64,000 nucleotides of DNA from Schistosoma mansoni (taxonomy: Eukaryota > Platyhelminthes > Trematoda > Strigeidida > Schistosomatidae), in contig NC_031498.1 in NCBI RefSeq assembly GCF_000237925.1, positions 23,777,738 to 23,841,737 on the forward strand, in the 5' to 3' direction. This document shows positions 47,205-58,345 of this stretch, in pieces. Position 1 is the stretch's first letter, and every line of letters begins with the position of its first letter. The notes beneath the pieces are model-generated. The model was not told where the DNA came from, did no database searches, and was given only the letters and a program-made list of their open reading frames with translations. The position numbers and the translations under genes are program-made.

Positions 47205-47432
47205 ACCGTTGGATGCTAACTCTGTGGTCTGGAGGTTAAGCTTTCGCGTGCGAGACAGAAGTCCCTGGATTTGAGTCCCACTTGCGGGATCATAGATGCA
47301 TACTGCTGTGGACTTCCATACTAGCACGAAACATCCGTCCAATGCCTCCAGGTTTTCAGTTGTGGTCTAACATTCATCGATTCATAATCTCAATCAAAAT
47401 CTCAATATTCTCCACAACCCCATACTGATAAT
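47205..47432 (+). repeat. Fam-B2 SINE copy
   Basis: CGTTGGATGCTAACTCTGTG start, GATTTGAGTCCC B box, CTGCTGTGGACTTCC in place of the first ribozyme core, ACGAAACATCCGTCC, tail to CATACTGAT. Confidence 0.75.
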
Positions 47433-48650
47433 GATGAATTCAAGATTTTGAAAGGAAATAAAAACCATTTATTTCCAACTATATTATGTGGATATTTCTA
47501 GCCATAGATTATGATCAACCTATGGACCTCAACCATTATATCTACATCTGTATACAAATTTCAGAATAACTACCAAAGAAGTATATTTCTAATGATCAGT
47601 CAGCACAACATATCGCGGCAGAGCATGATTGGTTAATCACAGTAGCGTATTCAAAACATTACTGAATTGATACTCTAGGCTCATAAAAGGTGAGATTTGT
47701 TGGTTTTTTAAACAGGCTTAATTATGTCATCTTCATGTACAAAGTTGATGAGAAAAAGTAAAAGTTATCTTAGGGAGTATATTCTGGTAAATATTTTTAA
47801 AAGATACTAATTATCTCAGGTGGTCTAAACGATACTTCACCGTTAACTTAACTCGACCAGGGATGTTCACATGTTCAGTAAAGTAATTTACCTACTTTAC
47901 CCCATCCAATATAAAATAATTCTAAAACGCCTGTTGGTTGACTGAATTAAATCTCTCCTTTAACTCAAATGATACTACCTAAATTAGATAACAGCGTTAG
48001 TTTTACAAAACCTACCGAAGATTTACTTTTTGTGTTTAGTTAATTTTTTTAGCTTCAGTTTGGCGTTAGATAATGATAGAAGCTAGAAAATATATTTATT
48101 ATTCAAAATAGTTCTTTGATTATTACAAGAAACTCTCTGTCATTTCTTATCAACTCTGCTAATGGGAAGTTCAAAACAGTCTAAAGGAGATAAGTCTGTT
48201 TCCTAGACTCAGGTTTATATCTCATTCAGTCTTTCTAAAATAAGATATCTGAATCAATCCATCGAGGTCTGCCACTGTTTTATCCTTCAAGTTATCCATA
48301 CTTTTCTTTACCTAGCAAATACTTGGAAGTTCAAATATCAATCTGTCATTTAACTTACTGGTCACTACAAGGACATTTTAGACTATATGAAGGAGAGATA
48401 GTCTGTTTCTCAAAATCTTCCGCTCATCGTTTCAGTCGTTAGTTAAAGAGTGAATCATTTTTCCGCTTTTCCCATGAAAGGTACGCTAACAGTTAACTTT
48501 AACCCTAGTTTGATCAAGTACTCGGAAAAGTTATTTAGTTTTATCTAATATTGCTTAAATCTTTTTGACTTTTTTTCAGTCCCTATTCTGTGTAGAGTTT
48601 AACTGTTAACATATATTTATTTACTAAAAACTCCCGTAAGTGAATAAAAT
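47433..48650. other. anonymous AT-rich stretch
   Basis: Nothing recognisable. Confidence 0.35.
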
Positions 48651-48654
48651 AAAT

Positions 48655-48830
48655 GACTCAGTAGCTAAGTGGATAACGTGATGGCTTTTGAAGCGAATAG
48701 TACTGAGTTCGAATCCCAGAGTGAACATCAACTCTAGAATGCACGTCCATTCAGCTGACTCGTCCCAAGTAAGATGAAACGCGCGTCCTGGATTCCATTA
48801 CTAGCCATTATCCATCTTTGCCTATAATTA
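48655..48830 (+). repeat. Fam-A copy, defective-core subfamily
   Basis: A box TAGCTAAGTGG, B box GTTCGAATCCC, ribozyme region with first core CUGACUC (48755-48761) and second core GAAAC. A SINE-derived tRNA-like sequence, not a tRNA gene. Confidence 0.85.
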
Positions 48831-48834
48831 TTAA

Positions 48835-49770
48835 AATTTCACGAATAACTCCATATTATATACGTATAATATTCTCATACAGTACATTATTCTTTCTCGA
48901 ACATTGCACATTTTATTGATCATTACTTTTTTTTAAAAAAAAACGTCATTCCATAGAATGTTTGCTGTTGTAAAATTACTTTTTTTAAAGTAACTCAATC
49001 AATATGTTTTTTAATAAGTCACGTTTATGAGTCACAACTCAATTGAGTTTACTTTTATCATAAAACTATAAAACTTATGATAAGGCTTTCACATAAATCA
49101 AACTGTTATCATTTATCATGTTAATAGTTTGTAATGGTATGTTGCCAAAAAAAATCATTCCATTTTTTTACAACAATTAAGTAGTACTAACTACATGTAA
49201 ACTAATAATAAATTGTGCAGTTATTGATTCTTTACTCAGTATTCTCAATCGAAACATTTCCCTTCATTTTAAAACTAAAACTTGATTTTTAGGGGGTGGG
49301 GATAATTTCCACTCTCATTAGTAATTTTGACTTTGCACCTAGCAACTAAACAAAATAAAATGGGACTTATTATTTATATAATCATATGATGGAAGGGGTG
49401 CTTTATTCTGTGTCGTTTATGCTAGCTTATTTGAAAAATGTAAAGTTTTCTACGACAAAAATACCACCCCATCATGCTACGCAACTTTTCAAGTGTGGCG
49501 CACTTAGCAAAAGTCATACTTTTAGTTAATTCTATAATAATAATAACTATTATTCCAAAATATCAATAATTGGGTGATTAGATAAACGAAAACAAAACCA
49601 TGATTACTGACTACCACACACTCAGATGATTTGAGAACGAAGAGTTTATCCCAAACTGATTTGTATTTATGAAGATGAAATATTTCAAATGAATATAACA
49701 CTCTACTGAAACTGTTAATCTAGTTACCGTTAGGAAAAACAAAAAATGTCACTAAAGATGAAATTTTGAA
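48835..49770. other. anonymous AT-rich stretch
   Basis: Downstream flank or intron of the channel gene (minus strand). I see no exon. Confidence 0.35.
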
Positions 49771-49782
49771 ATATTCAATTTA

Positions 49783-50111
49783 TAGAGTTGAGATCATGAG
49801 TCAATTGAAGCTAGACCACCATGAAAAACCTGGATGCATTGGACAGCCAACTCGTCCTATTATGGGACTCCTCAGCAGTGCGCATCCACGATCCTGCCTC
49901 GAAGGATTTAAACCCAGGACCTACCAGTCTCGAGACAGAGCACTTAACCGATAGACCACTGAGCCGTAGGTGGTTGCGCACTTCTGAGGAATCACACAAT
50001 AGAACAAAACGATCGTCCAGTGCTTCCAAGTTTTCCATGGTAGTCTAGCTTCAATTGACTCATGATCTCAACTGTATAAAATTACTAAAATCTCCACAAA
50101 ACCCCCTTCGG
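49783..50111. repeat. Fam-B inverted dimer with shared target duplication
   Basis: Minus copy (49783-49967) with tRNA-like region, joined to a plus ribozyme-plus-tail piece (49968-50111). The block is flanked by an exact 12-bp duplication ATATTCAATTTA (49771-49782, 50112-50123), showing one insertion. Both ribozymes are damaged. It lies in the first intron found here of the channel gene, about 100 bp beyond the donor site. Confidence 0.88.
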
Positions 50112-50215
50112 ATATTCAATTTAGTTGATAGAATCTTACATATACCTAATTTTCCCTTTGTTGTAATATTGATTAAAATAACAATAATTAACATAAAAAC
50201 GTTTTTTGAAATTTT

Positions 50216-50221
50216 ACTTAC
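50216..50221 (-). other. splice donor of the channel exon
   Basis: GTAAGT on the minus strand at 50221 down to 50216, overlapping the last in-frame codon before a stop. It would end the exon at 50222 in phase 2. A textbook donor. Confidence 0.75.
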
Positions 50222-51867
50222 TCTATACTACTAGAAGGTGAACTTAAATCACCAATTGTGGTTAATGTTAATGTAGCCCAATAAAATGATTTTAAATATC
50301 TTCTAGACATAGTTACTTGTTCTGCATCATTATATGGTTGATAACCCCATGGATTTTTAAATCCTTCATATTTTGATATTAAATAATAAAATGCAGCAAA
50401 CCAATGACAACCTAAGAATAAAATATGAATTAAATTTAATACTCTCCATATATTAGGAAATATAGTTCTATTTTCAACACGTAATTTCCATTCATAATAT
50501 CTATACCATTTAAGAAATCTTGGAAAACGTAACATTGGTTGGATACCAACTTTGAATTGTAATAAATCCAATGGAAGTAATGATGTAATATCTAAAAGGA
50601 ATTTATAGGATTTCATATAACGTATCAATAGTTTTTGATGTTCTTTTACTTTTAATCCACATTTTAAATAACTTGTATTACATTGTATAAATATATCAAT
50701 TAAATAGATTATATCTGTTAAAATATCAAATGATAACCATATTGTTTGATATTTTAATTGTAATTCATCAAATGCTTGACGTGCTATTGGTGTCCATAAA
50801 TTATATAATAATGCCATAGATACTATTGTTAACCATATTAAATAACCAGTACTATTTGGATAAAAAATGATCAATAGTTGGGATTTATTATTATTATTTT
50901 TTAAATTTTTTAAATTTTTTTCTAATTCATTATTGAATTCAAATGATTTATTACTTTTATTTGTTTCATTACTTAATTTTTTTTTAATAGAATAATCATT
51001 ATTATGATTATTTGGTAAAGTTGGTGTATCTAAGTAGAACATTTCATCTTGTGTTATGGAATTTATTGGATTTTCTAAAAGTAATTGTTTTTCTGGAATA
51101 ATTGTTGTTGCTAAGCTTTCCGCATTATTATTATTATTATTATTATTATTAGTAGTAGTAGTATTGTTAGTTATTTGTTCATTTAAATCAACTTTATGAT
51201 ATGATGATTTTCTTTCATCATTAATATGATTATCATGATCATTATTATTATTGTTATCATTATTATCGATTTTTGGGATACAATTATAATTATCTAATTT
51301 TTGTTGTGAATATAATTGATCAATAAATGAATGATCATAATTTGTATCTATAAAATAATCATCATTATTATATGTTCCACGTCTTTGTGTTGAAAAACGA
51401 TACATAAATGAATCTCTTCTAGATAATTCATTATTATTATTATTATTATGTAATTTACGTTTAAGCTTTACATGATCCATTGAACTTAGGACAACTTTCA
51501 TTGTACATTGTACTTTTTTCCAACGACGTGATGCATTATCATTTGATGATGATTTTTGTATATTATTTTGTGTATTATAATAGATTTTATTTAATTTTGT
51601 CATAGATGATCTAGTTATTTTATCTAATTTAGATAATGACATACCATAATTAGAATGAATATTAAGATATTGTTTTGATGGTAATTTACATTGATCCATT
51701 TTATTGATTTTAGATGAGGGGGATAATTTTTGATCATGACTGATATTATTACAATCCAATAAAATTGTTTCATTATCAGAAATTGATTTTTGTGATATGT
51801 TGTCATGAGAATATTGAATATTTAATAATGAATTTGGTTTATTGATTGGATTTTCTTTAGTTGTCAT
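50222..51867 (-). CDS. cyclic-nucleotide-gated cation channel (CNGA-like), 5' exon
   Basis: The exon encodes about 548 residues. Residues 1-330 are Asn/Ser-rich, low complexity and presumably cytosolic, with Asn runs made by ATT-type simple repeats (near 51124-51153). From about 341 the transmembrane core follows CNG alpha subunits: S1 (341-366, LWTPIARQAFDELQ after it), S2 (373-395, ILTDIIYLIDIFIQ), S3 (422-438, LLDITSLLPLDLLQF), S4 (about 445-468, Arg/Lys-spaced), S5 (473-497), pore helix and filter (524-540, YWATLTLTTIGD). This family forms cAMP- or cGMP-opened non-selective cation channels in the plasma membrane. The TTIG followed by an acidic residue marks an alpha-type pore, but Asp540 replaces the usual Glu. 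S6, C-linker and nucleotide-binding domain must be on later exons. The start at 51867 is the first Met after AT-rich non-coding sequence. EAG/HCN channels (GYG-type filters) are excluded by the filter. Confidence 0.88.
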
Positions 51868-52240
51868 TATTGATTATATTAATTAATGATTTTAAGAAAA
51901 ATAAAATTTTTTTTTATTTTTTTAATCAATTAATTATTTTCAGTAAAAAAATAAAAGGGATAAGTCTATTTTTCAGGTAAATTCCATACATTTTGAAAGA
52001 TGACAAGTTTAATTTGTTACCATATCAATTTACTCATTTGTGATTGGTTAATTAATTGGCGAGATTTGATTGGTCAGTTTTTCATTGAATTGTAAATGAG
52101 ACATGATATGACAATCATTACATATTAAATGAATAATTTCATAAAATATGTATTTAAGTCAAATGAATTGATCTAAAAAAATGTGTAAGTATTTACCCTA
52201 AAAATTTAAGAAAATATTCTTTCTACTTGAAATTATCATG
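51868..52240. other. upstream flank of the channel exon
   Basis: Very AT-rich with long T and A tracts just upstream of the start codon; probably 5' untranslated or promoter-proximal DNA. No convincing TATA box or splice acceptor singled out. Confidence 0.35.
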
Positions 52241-52244
52241 AAGT

Positions 52245-52575
52245 TCAGTGAAATCATGGATGGCCGTTTCGTCTTGTTATAAGACTCTTCAGCAATGGGC
52301 AACCACCACTCTATGTGTAAGAAACGAACCAGGAATTTGTGATCTCACTTCGAATGCTTAACCTCTAAACCATTGAGTGAGGATCTAGAAGTTAAATGTT
52401 CGATGGCGAGACGGAAAATCATAGGTTTGTTTTTCGTATATGGAGTCGTGGATGTGTATTGCTGAGTCACATACTAGGATGATGTGGCCCTCTAGTGCTT
52501 CAAATGTTTTAATAGTGGTCTTTATTTGTTTGTTATTCGATTCGTAATTACAACGAAATTCAACAACCTCCATAA
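52245..52575. repeat. Fam-B2 inverted pair
   Basis: Minus remnant (GATGGCCGTTTCGTC to about 52380) back to back with a plus remnant (about 52382-52575; GTCGTGGATGTG, CTAGTGCTTCAAATG). Old. Confidence 0.6.
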
Positions 52576-52579
52576 TCCT

Positions 52580-53470
52580 ATACTGATTATAATGAAATCA
52601 TGTGAAAAATATGCAGTCACATCACCAACGTAAGATATGATGATATTTTATGTACAACTATAAGTCAAGGTTGTTTCATCTTAAACTCTTGGGCAACACA
52701 TTTTATTCTCTGACATAATTTTTCCGGTTTTCCGACTTAATATGTATGGTAACCATGTGTACTTATGAGCTTTAGTAAATTGTTTACAACCTACCATAAA
52801 TTTAATCGCTTGAAACTTCAAGAAGTATCAATAAAATGGATCTAATGTGTTCCTCAGTTCCTTTGGCAAAACAAGAGGGGTGTAATATATCGAATTCATG
52901 AATCAAGTGTATTATGCAGTGAAGAGAGATGTAATGGAAACAAAGCTGATCATGTTTATTTACTAATAAATGTAAAAGAAAGCTCATTACTGATTAGAAA
53001 ACTTTTGTAGATAGCTTTTTGTGTATTCACAAGTTAAATAGCTATGAAATGAGAATATGTCGGAAAACTGAGTATGTTGTACTGTAAATTACTAACATTA
53101 AACATGTGTCGACGAATGAAGTGATTATTAACATCATTGCTGCCATTCATGTCGAACCCAAATTTTACACAATATAATTTAAACAAAAATTTCTTAATGT
53201 ATGTTTTATTTCATTTTTTGATTGATAATATCAGATGAACTAACTGGACTGACAAGATTGAGGAGTATATTGAAGTTTTCTAAATTAAGCCATGAAGTAT
53301 CTAAGAGTTTTCATAAATTTATCTTCTAGTTAATTTTCAATTGATGAAACATAATCAAACTGTAGTTATTTTCAGAAACATGGTATTTTGAAATAAAAAC
53401 GTTCATTAAAGGAATAAAATGAAATGATTATGTGTAATTTCTACCCACTGACCAAAATTCAGCACTTACT
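52580..53470. other. anonymous AT-rich stretch
   Basis: Nothing recognisable. Confidence 0.35.
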
Positions 53471-53471
53471 A

Positions 53472-53585
53472 AAAACCAGGAAGCACTAGACAGGTACTTC
53501 GTCCTAGCATGTGACTCATCATCATTATTTATCCACGATCCCACCGGTGAATGATCCCAGAACCTTAATACCACTCAGGAGTCGC
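53472..53585 (-). repeat. decayed Fam-B2 fragment
   Basis: AACCAGGAAGCACTAGACAG and ATCCACGATCCCACC keep the family order on the minus strand. Confidence 0.55.
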
Positions 53586-53904
53586 TCAAACTTCAGACTG
53601 TTAACTAAAGATAAGGAAATTAACCTTTTGGTACTGTAAATAGTTTCACACCAAATAAAGTTTTAAAATAATTCAACTGTTGTTACTTTTCAACAGTCTC
53701 AAGTACAACTCACTAGCTGAGCATTGAATATGTTGCAAAGAATCTCAGACGTATTCACCAGTGATGATAATTTTATTTGTAACAGATTTGATGTCCTAAA
53801 AAGATATTGAGAAGGAGTTTACTCATACACCCATGATACAAACAATTTTTCTTTTTTGGTTTATAACATATTAAAACTATTGAGATTGATAATAGGAACA
53901 ATTA

Positions 53905-54080
53905 TAGAATTGATAGTTGAGATCATGAACCAATTGAAGCTAGACCACCATGGAAAACCTGGAAGCACTGGACGGCCGTTTCGTCCTATTATGGGACTCC
54001 TCAGGAATGTGCATTCATGAATCCGCCTCGCAAGATTCGAATCCAGGACCTATCAGTTTCGCGCACGAGCGCTTAACGAC
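53905..54080 (-). repeat. Fam-B 3' part
   Basis: Tail, ribozyme with intact core (CUGAGGA, GAAAC, stem II GUCC/GGAC) but altered stem I, and B box; ends in the tRNA-like region. Confidence 0.82.
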
Positions 54081-54254
54081 TAGTAAAGTATCAATAAGTA
54101 GAAAATTAAATTTTTGATGTCACTCGAATTAGTATAAGCCAATGTTCAATTATTGCCATATCGAATCTCGTTAACGATACCTCCATTGAGACAAATATTT
54201 TATTTAACGTTTAAAACTAATCAATACATTAAAGGATTGAACCACATATCTTGT

Positions 54255-54535
54255 AAGCAAAAATGGATAGTGGTTAGCAATGGAATCCAGAACGCGCGTT
54301 TCGTCCTATTTAGGACTCGGCAGCTGGATGTACCCACATCTCAGAGTTGATGTTCACTCTGGAACTCGAACCCAGCACTATTCGCTTCAAACGTCATTAC
54401 ATTATCCACTCAGCTACTGAGTCCTGATCGCCACTTGCTTGTGCAATGGGATGAAGTTTAAATTCAATTGGTATTGTTTGTTTGAATCTTCCCATTGATG
54501 TTTAGGACTGCAACTGGTCAGTCTCTAATCTTGTT
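54255..54535 (-). repeat. Fam-A copy
   Basis: Ribozyme block, B box and A box, then tail on the minus strand. First core reads CUGCCGA (A6 to C), so probably inactive. Confidence 0.85.
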
Positions 54536-54539
54536 TTGT

Positions 54540-54935
54540 TACTTTGTCGGATTTCTTATTACAAATAAATCATTTAATGTAATCCACACAATCTATCTCA
54601 CTTTATCTCTGAGATTGATACAATTCTAACTATAATAATGAATAGTCATGCCAAAAAATGTTGATTCAGAATACAATCAAATTATTCTGATTTTATCAAT
54701 ATTAGTTTGTGAACGCATACACGATACTACTTATGGTTTTTATAATAATTTAACATTACGTCGTCAGGAAAGTTTTTAATTCATGTAACATGAAATCTAC
54801 ATAAAATATACACATACATTGTACCATAAACAGGAAGTGGTCATTTTATTCATATATTATTTATTATATAAATTCATTCATTAAAACAAAGAAACCATAA
54901 ACATGGGAATATATTCCATACTGTACATAATTCAG
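54540..54935. other. anonymous AT-rich stretch
   Basis: Nothing recognisable. Confidence 0.35.
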
Positions 54936-54971
54936 AAAACATAATGTATTGCACTAATATATATCACATAG

Positions 54972-55272
54972 TGTAGTGTGGTCTACTTATATCCTCATAA
55001 GTAGTATACGGTTATGGTCAGACATAGAATGTATTTTGGCAGAAGACCGATAAGGAAAGAACAGAAATGAAACTCGATTGGTAGGAAAATGCATAAACAA
55101 TGTAATTAGAGAAGATGGACTGATATTTACAGAAGGAACAGTGAAGATTGAGACAATTGATTGTTAATTTGCAAATTAACTGTTCATTGTATGGTTATGA
55201 GAATTTAGTTAGATAGTCTGTAATTTGTGTCTGAACACATTCGATTGTCCCACTCGTTTTCTGTTCACTATA
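54972..55272 (+). mobile_element. LTR4 solo LTR-like element, copy 1
   Basis: A 301-bp repeat, TGTAGTGTGG...CACTATA, flanked by an exact 4-bp duplication ATAG (54968-54971, 55273-55276), inserted in a PLE-2 terminus. Confidence 0.7.
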
Positions 55273-55334
55273 ATAGTCCTGATAATCTTCATCTTCTTAT
55301 TACACTATCGAAACATAATTTCACTTAAGAACAC

Positions 55335-55838
55335 AAAGTCTGTCATTAACCTGATATAAATTAAGGAACCATATAAAGATGTGAAGTATTGAACAGATTT
55401 TGTATTATTGTACAACGATCTACAGTATTACAACCAGACAGTTTGAACAAAGAAGCTTCTCACAAAACAACCTTGTAAATAAGTTGACTTATATATTTTA
55501 TACCGTTGACTAATCTTCCCTTATATGGTTACGGTATAGTGATTAGTCTAATATGACACTTTAATCTAGGATATAACAGCTTTCTTCTCTCTTAGTTTCT
55601 ATTACTCAAAAATACAAATGTTACAAGGAAGATCTATTAATAAATACTTCAGAAGAATCTATTACATTCTAGATTACTTAGTTATATGTCGATAAAATCC
55701 AGTAATTACCCATTAACTATAGGAATTATCAAACTGAGTACAAAATCACAAAGAATTAAGTGATATAATAAAAACTGAATTAAAAAATCAAATGAATGAA
55801 GTTCATACTGGATAAATATGAAATTTAACTGAGTGATA
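55335..55838. other. anonymous AT-rich stretch
   Basis: Nothing recognisable between the two LTR4 copies; no LTR-retrotransposon coding motif. Confidence 0.4.
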
Positions 55839-55842
55839 GTTA

Positions 55843-56139
55843 TGTGGTATGGTCTACTTATATCCTCATAAGTAGTATACGGTTATGGTCAGACATAGAA
55901 TGTATTTTGGCAGAAGACCGATAAGGAAAGAACAGAAATGAAACTCGATTGGTAGGAAAATGCATAAACAATGTAATTAGAGAAGATGGACTGATATTTA
56001 CAGAAGGAACAGTGAAGATTGAGACAATTGATTGTTAATTTGCAAATTAACTGTTTGCTGTATCAGATCTTAGTAAGACAGTTTGTAATTTGTGCTTAGA
56101 TACATTCAGATGTCCCTACTTGGGTTTTTGTTCACTACA
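55843..56139 (+). mobile_element. LTR4 solo LTR-like element, copy 2
   Basis: A 297-bp copy ending CACTACA with its own exact 4-bp duplication GTTA (55839-55842, 56140-56143). Its first two thirds are identical to copy 1, the last third clearly diverged. Confidence 0.7.
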
Positions 56140-56255
56140 GTTATATTTAAAATTATTACCTAAACTTCCGATAGTGTAATAAGAAGACAAAGATAATCAG
56201 AACTATATGATATATTAGCGCAATACATTAAGAACAATCTAGTCATACATAGTTG

Positions 56256-56525
56256 AAAGCATGAGTCAATTGGAGCTAGACCACCAGGGAAAACCTGGAA
56301 GCATTGGATGGCCGTTTCGTCCTATTATGGGACTCCTCAACAGTGCGTATCCACGACCTCGCCTCTCAAGATTCGAACCCAGGACCTACCAGTCTCGCGC
56401 CGGAGCACTTAACCGATAGACCACTGGACCGCCTTTCAGGCTTTCCTTGGTTGTCTAGCTTCAATTGACTCATGTTTTCAATCATGAAAATACTGAAATC
56501 TCCACAAACCCACTTTTGATAATAA
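56256..56525. repeat. Fam-B inverted dimer inside PLE-2
   Basis: Minus copy to about 56430, then a short inverted tail (CTAGCTTCAATTGACTCATG...). Flanks TCATACAT and TCACGCAT look like a diverged 8-bp duplication of one PLE-2 site. First ribozyme core is UUGAGGA. Confidence 0.78.
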
Positions 56526-56805
56526 TCACGCATATACTTATTAAGACATTTTTATATGGAAACGAAAAGGTCAACTAGACTAGAAATGGAAGGTAAGAGG
56601 AGACAAGGATAATAAAGAAATAATGTGAAAACAATTTAAAACCTCATCACTCTGGATAATAACCTAATATTACCAGGGTAGGCTTAAGATGAGAACAAAC
56701 TGTTTTGATCAGATTGTTCGAAATGTATTGCTCTAATATGTTACATAGTTCTAACAATCTTCGTCTTTTTATTACCCTATCAAAATTTATCAAAGAGATT
56801 AATTG

Positions 56806-57495
56806 CTTTAAATTTCTTAAAAGAAGACTCCTAGCACATAAACTTCCGTTTAATTTCTTCTTATTAAATTGGATTTAGGGATTGACACCAATGTTTTTAT
56901 TGCAAGTAATTTCTAATGTTTATGATTATTAATCATAATCTGGGTCATAGCTATAATAAAATGATTCTTACTAAATAACAATACTAGTGATAATAATGAT
57001 AGTAATGATACTTTTGGAATATAGTACTGTAGTGAACGATAACATCACTGGGGACAACTGAATGTATTTTAATACAACATTACAGAATATCTTGATAAAA
57101 TCTGAGAACCATACAATAATACGTCATTTGCAAAATATCCTTCAATTGTCTCAGACTTTGTTATTCCTCCATTTTCATACCAATCACCCTTAGTTCTTAT
57201 TCTTCTCTCTCCGATTTTTTCAAACTTCTGTCGCCAGCCATTTCTTTTACGACTGGTGATACATGCTACATATATCTGTCGACATCAGTAGAGCACACCA
57301 CAGTACCTATGTCAGCTTAGATATTATTTTATAGAATAATTATGAAATACATCAAACTGTTGAGTAAAATCTGTTATAAGTTTAATAAAAAGTATTATCT
57401 TATTACATACATATAAATAACTTTATTTTATACAAGCCTTAATAAAAAGACAAGTTGATATAGTCAGTTTTAATATTTTAGTAAATAAATACTTC
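56806..57495. other. anonymous AT-rich stretch
   Basis: Nothing recognisable. Confidence 0.35.
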
Positions 57496-57499
57496 TAGT

Positions 57500-57995
57500 A
57501 AAGATGGACAGTAGCTAGCTGTGGAGTCCAGGACGCACGTTTCGTCCTATTTTGGACTCGTCAGCTGGATGTACCCACATCTCAGAGTTGATGTTCACTC
57601 TGGAACTCGAACCCAGTACCTTTCGCTTCAAACGCCATAGCGTTGTCTACTCAGCTACTGAGTCCTGATAGCCACTTGCTTGTACAATGTGGTGAAGTTT
57701 GGATTCACTTGGTATTGTTTGTTTGAATCTTCTCATTGATGTTTAGGATTGCAACTGGTCAGTCTCTAATTGGCATATGTACATACTGTGCATATTGCCT
57801 CGATATAGCCTTATTTCACAAGGATTGTAAGCAAAGATGGATAGTGGCTAGCAGTGGAATCCAGGATGCGCATTTCGTCCTTTTCGAGTCCCAGAGTGAA
57901 CATCAATTCTGAGATGCAGGTGCATCCAGCTGACGAGTCTCAATCAGTTGCAGCCTTAAAACTCAATGGGAAGATTCAAACAAACAATATCAAGT
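57500..57995. repeat. Fam-A tandem copy (333-bp period) plus inverted end
   Basis: Minus-strand array: a full unit with ribozyme, B box (GGTTCGAGTTCC), A box and tail, followed by the start of a second unit. Corresponding cleavage positions lie at 57531/57532 and 57864/57865, 333 bp apart. A plus-oriented piece follows (57878-57995; CTGACGAG, tail CTCAATGGGAAGATTC). Confidence 0.85.
57521..57575 (-). ncRNA. Fam-A (Smα-type) hammerhead ribozyme, core intact
   Basis: Minus strand: UCCAG, CUGACGA (57559-57565), stem II GUCC/GGAC, GAAA, short stem III ACGUGCGU, C, CUGGA closing stem I. The only Fam-A copy in the window whose core shows all invariant bases. Confidence 0.72.
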
Positions 57996-57999
57996 GAAT

Positions 58000-58340
58000 T
58001 CAAATACTTTTAGTATTTAAAAATGTTGGAATTATCCCTTCGTTATTATTCACGAGTGAATTTTGATTAATCATAGTTGATGAGTGACGGTTAAAATACA
58101 TCTATCTGACAAGCCTCTGCATAAGACGAAACATGTATTCTAAATTCCATCTCTAACCATAATACGCTTATTTTAAAATGAATATTTTTGCTTAAACTTT
58201 GTCTATTATCTAATATTAGTCTGGATGATGTGTCTTATAAGCCTCAGTTAACAAAATTATTCATTAAGCTCGTATAAACACTCTCTGAAAACACTTATTC
58301 AAATACAGAAATCATAGAAGAAGTGTACTTTACTTATAGT
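58000..58340. other. anonymous AT-rich stretch
   Basis: Nothing recognisable. Confidence 0.35.
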
Positions 58341-58345
58341 CTACT

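Larger units (their letters stand above)
54940..56805. mobile_element. PLE-2 pieces broken up by later insertions
   Basis: PLE-2 terminal sequence in one orientation (54940-54971 and 55273-55330), in the other (about 56165-56255), and a further piece with the protein-end region and terminus (about 56526-56805). They are separated by two LTR4 copies, an anonymous 0.5-kb stretch (55335-55838) and a Fam-B inverted dimer. A decayed fossil. Confidence 0.65.

Noticed and set aside
48655-48830. tRNA gene
   Set aside because: A and B boxes are good, but the body cannot be completed to a cloverleaf and is followed by the Fam-A ribozyme; it is a SINE head.
55273-55330. Hammerhead in PLE-2 termini (CTGATAA ... 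GAAAC)
   Set aside because: Copies read CUGAUAA, CUGAUUA or CUAACAA; the required G8 is absent in all, so I do not call a ribozyme.
54972-56139. One short LTR retrotransposon with LTR4 at both ends
   Set aside because: Each copy has a different 4-bp duplication and the 0.57 kb between them contains PLE-2 sequence and no retroelement genes.
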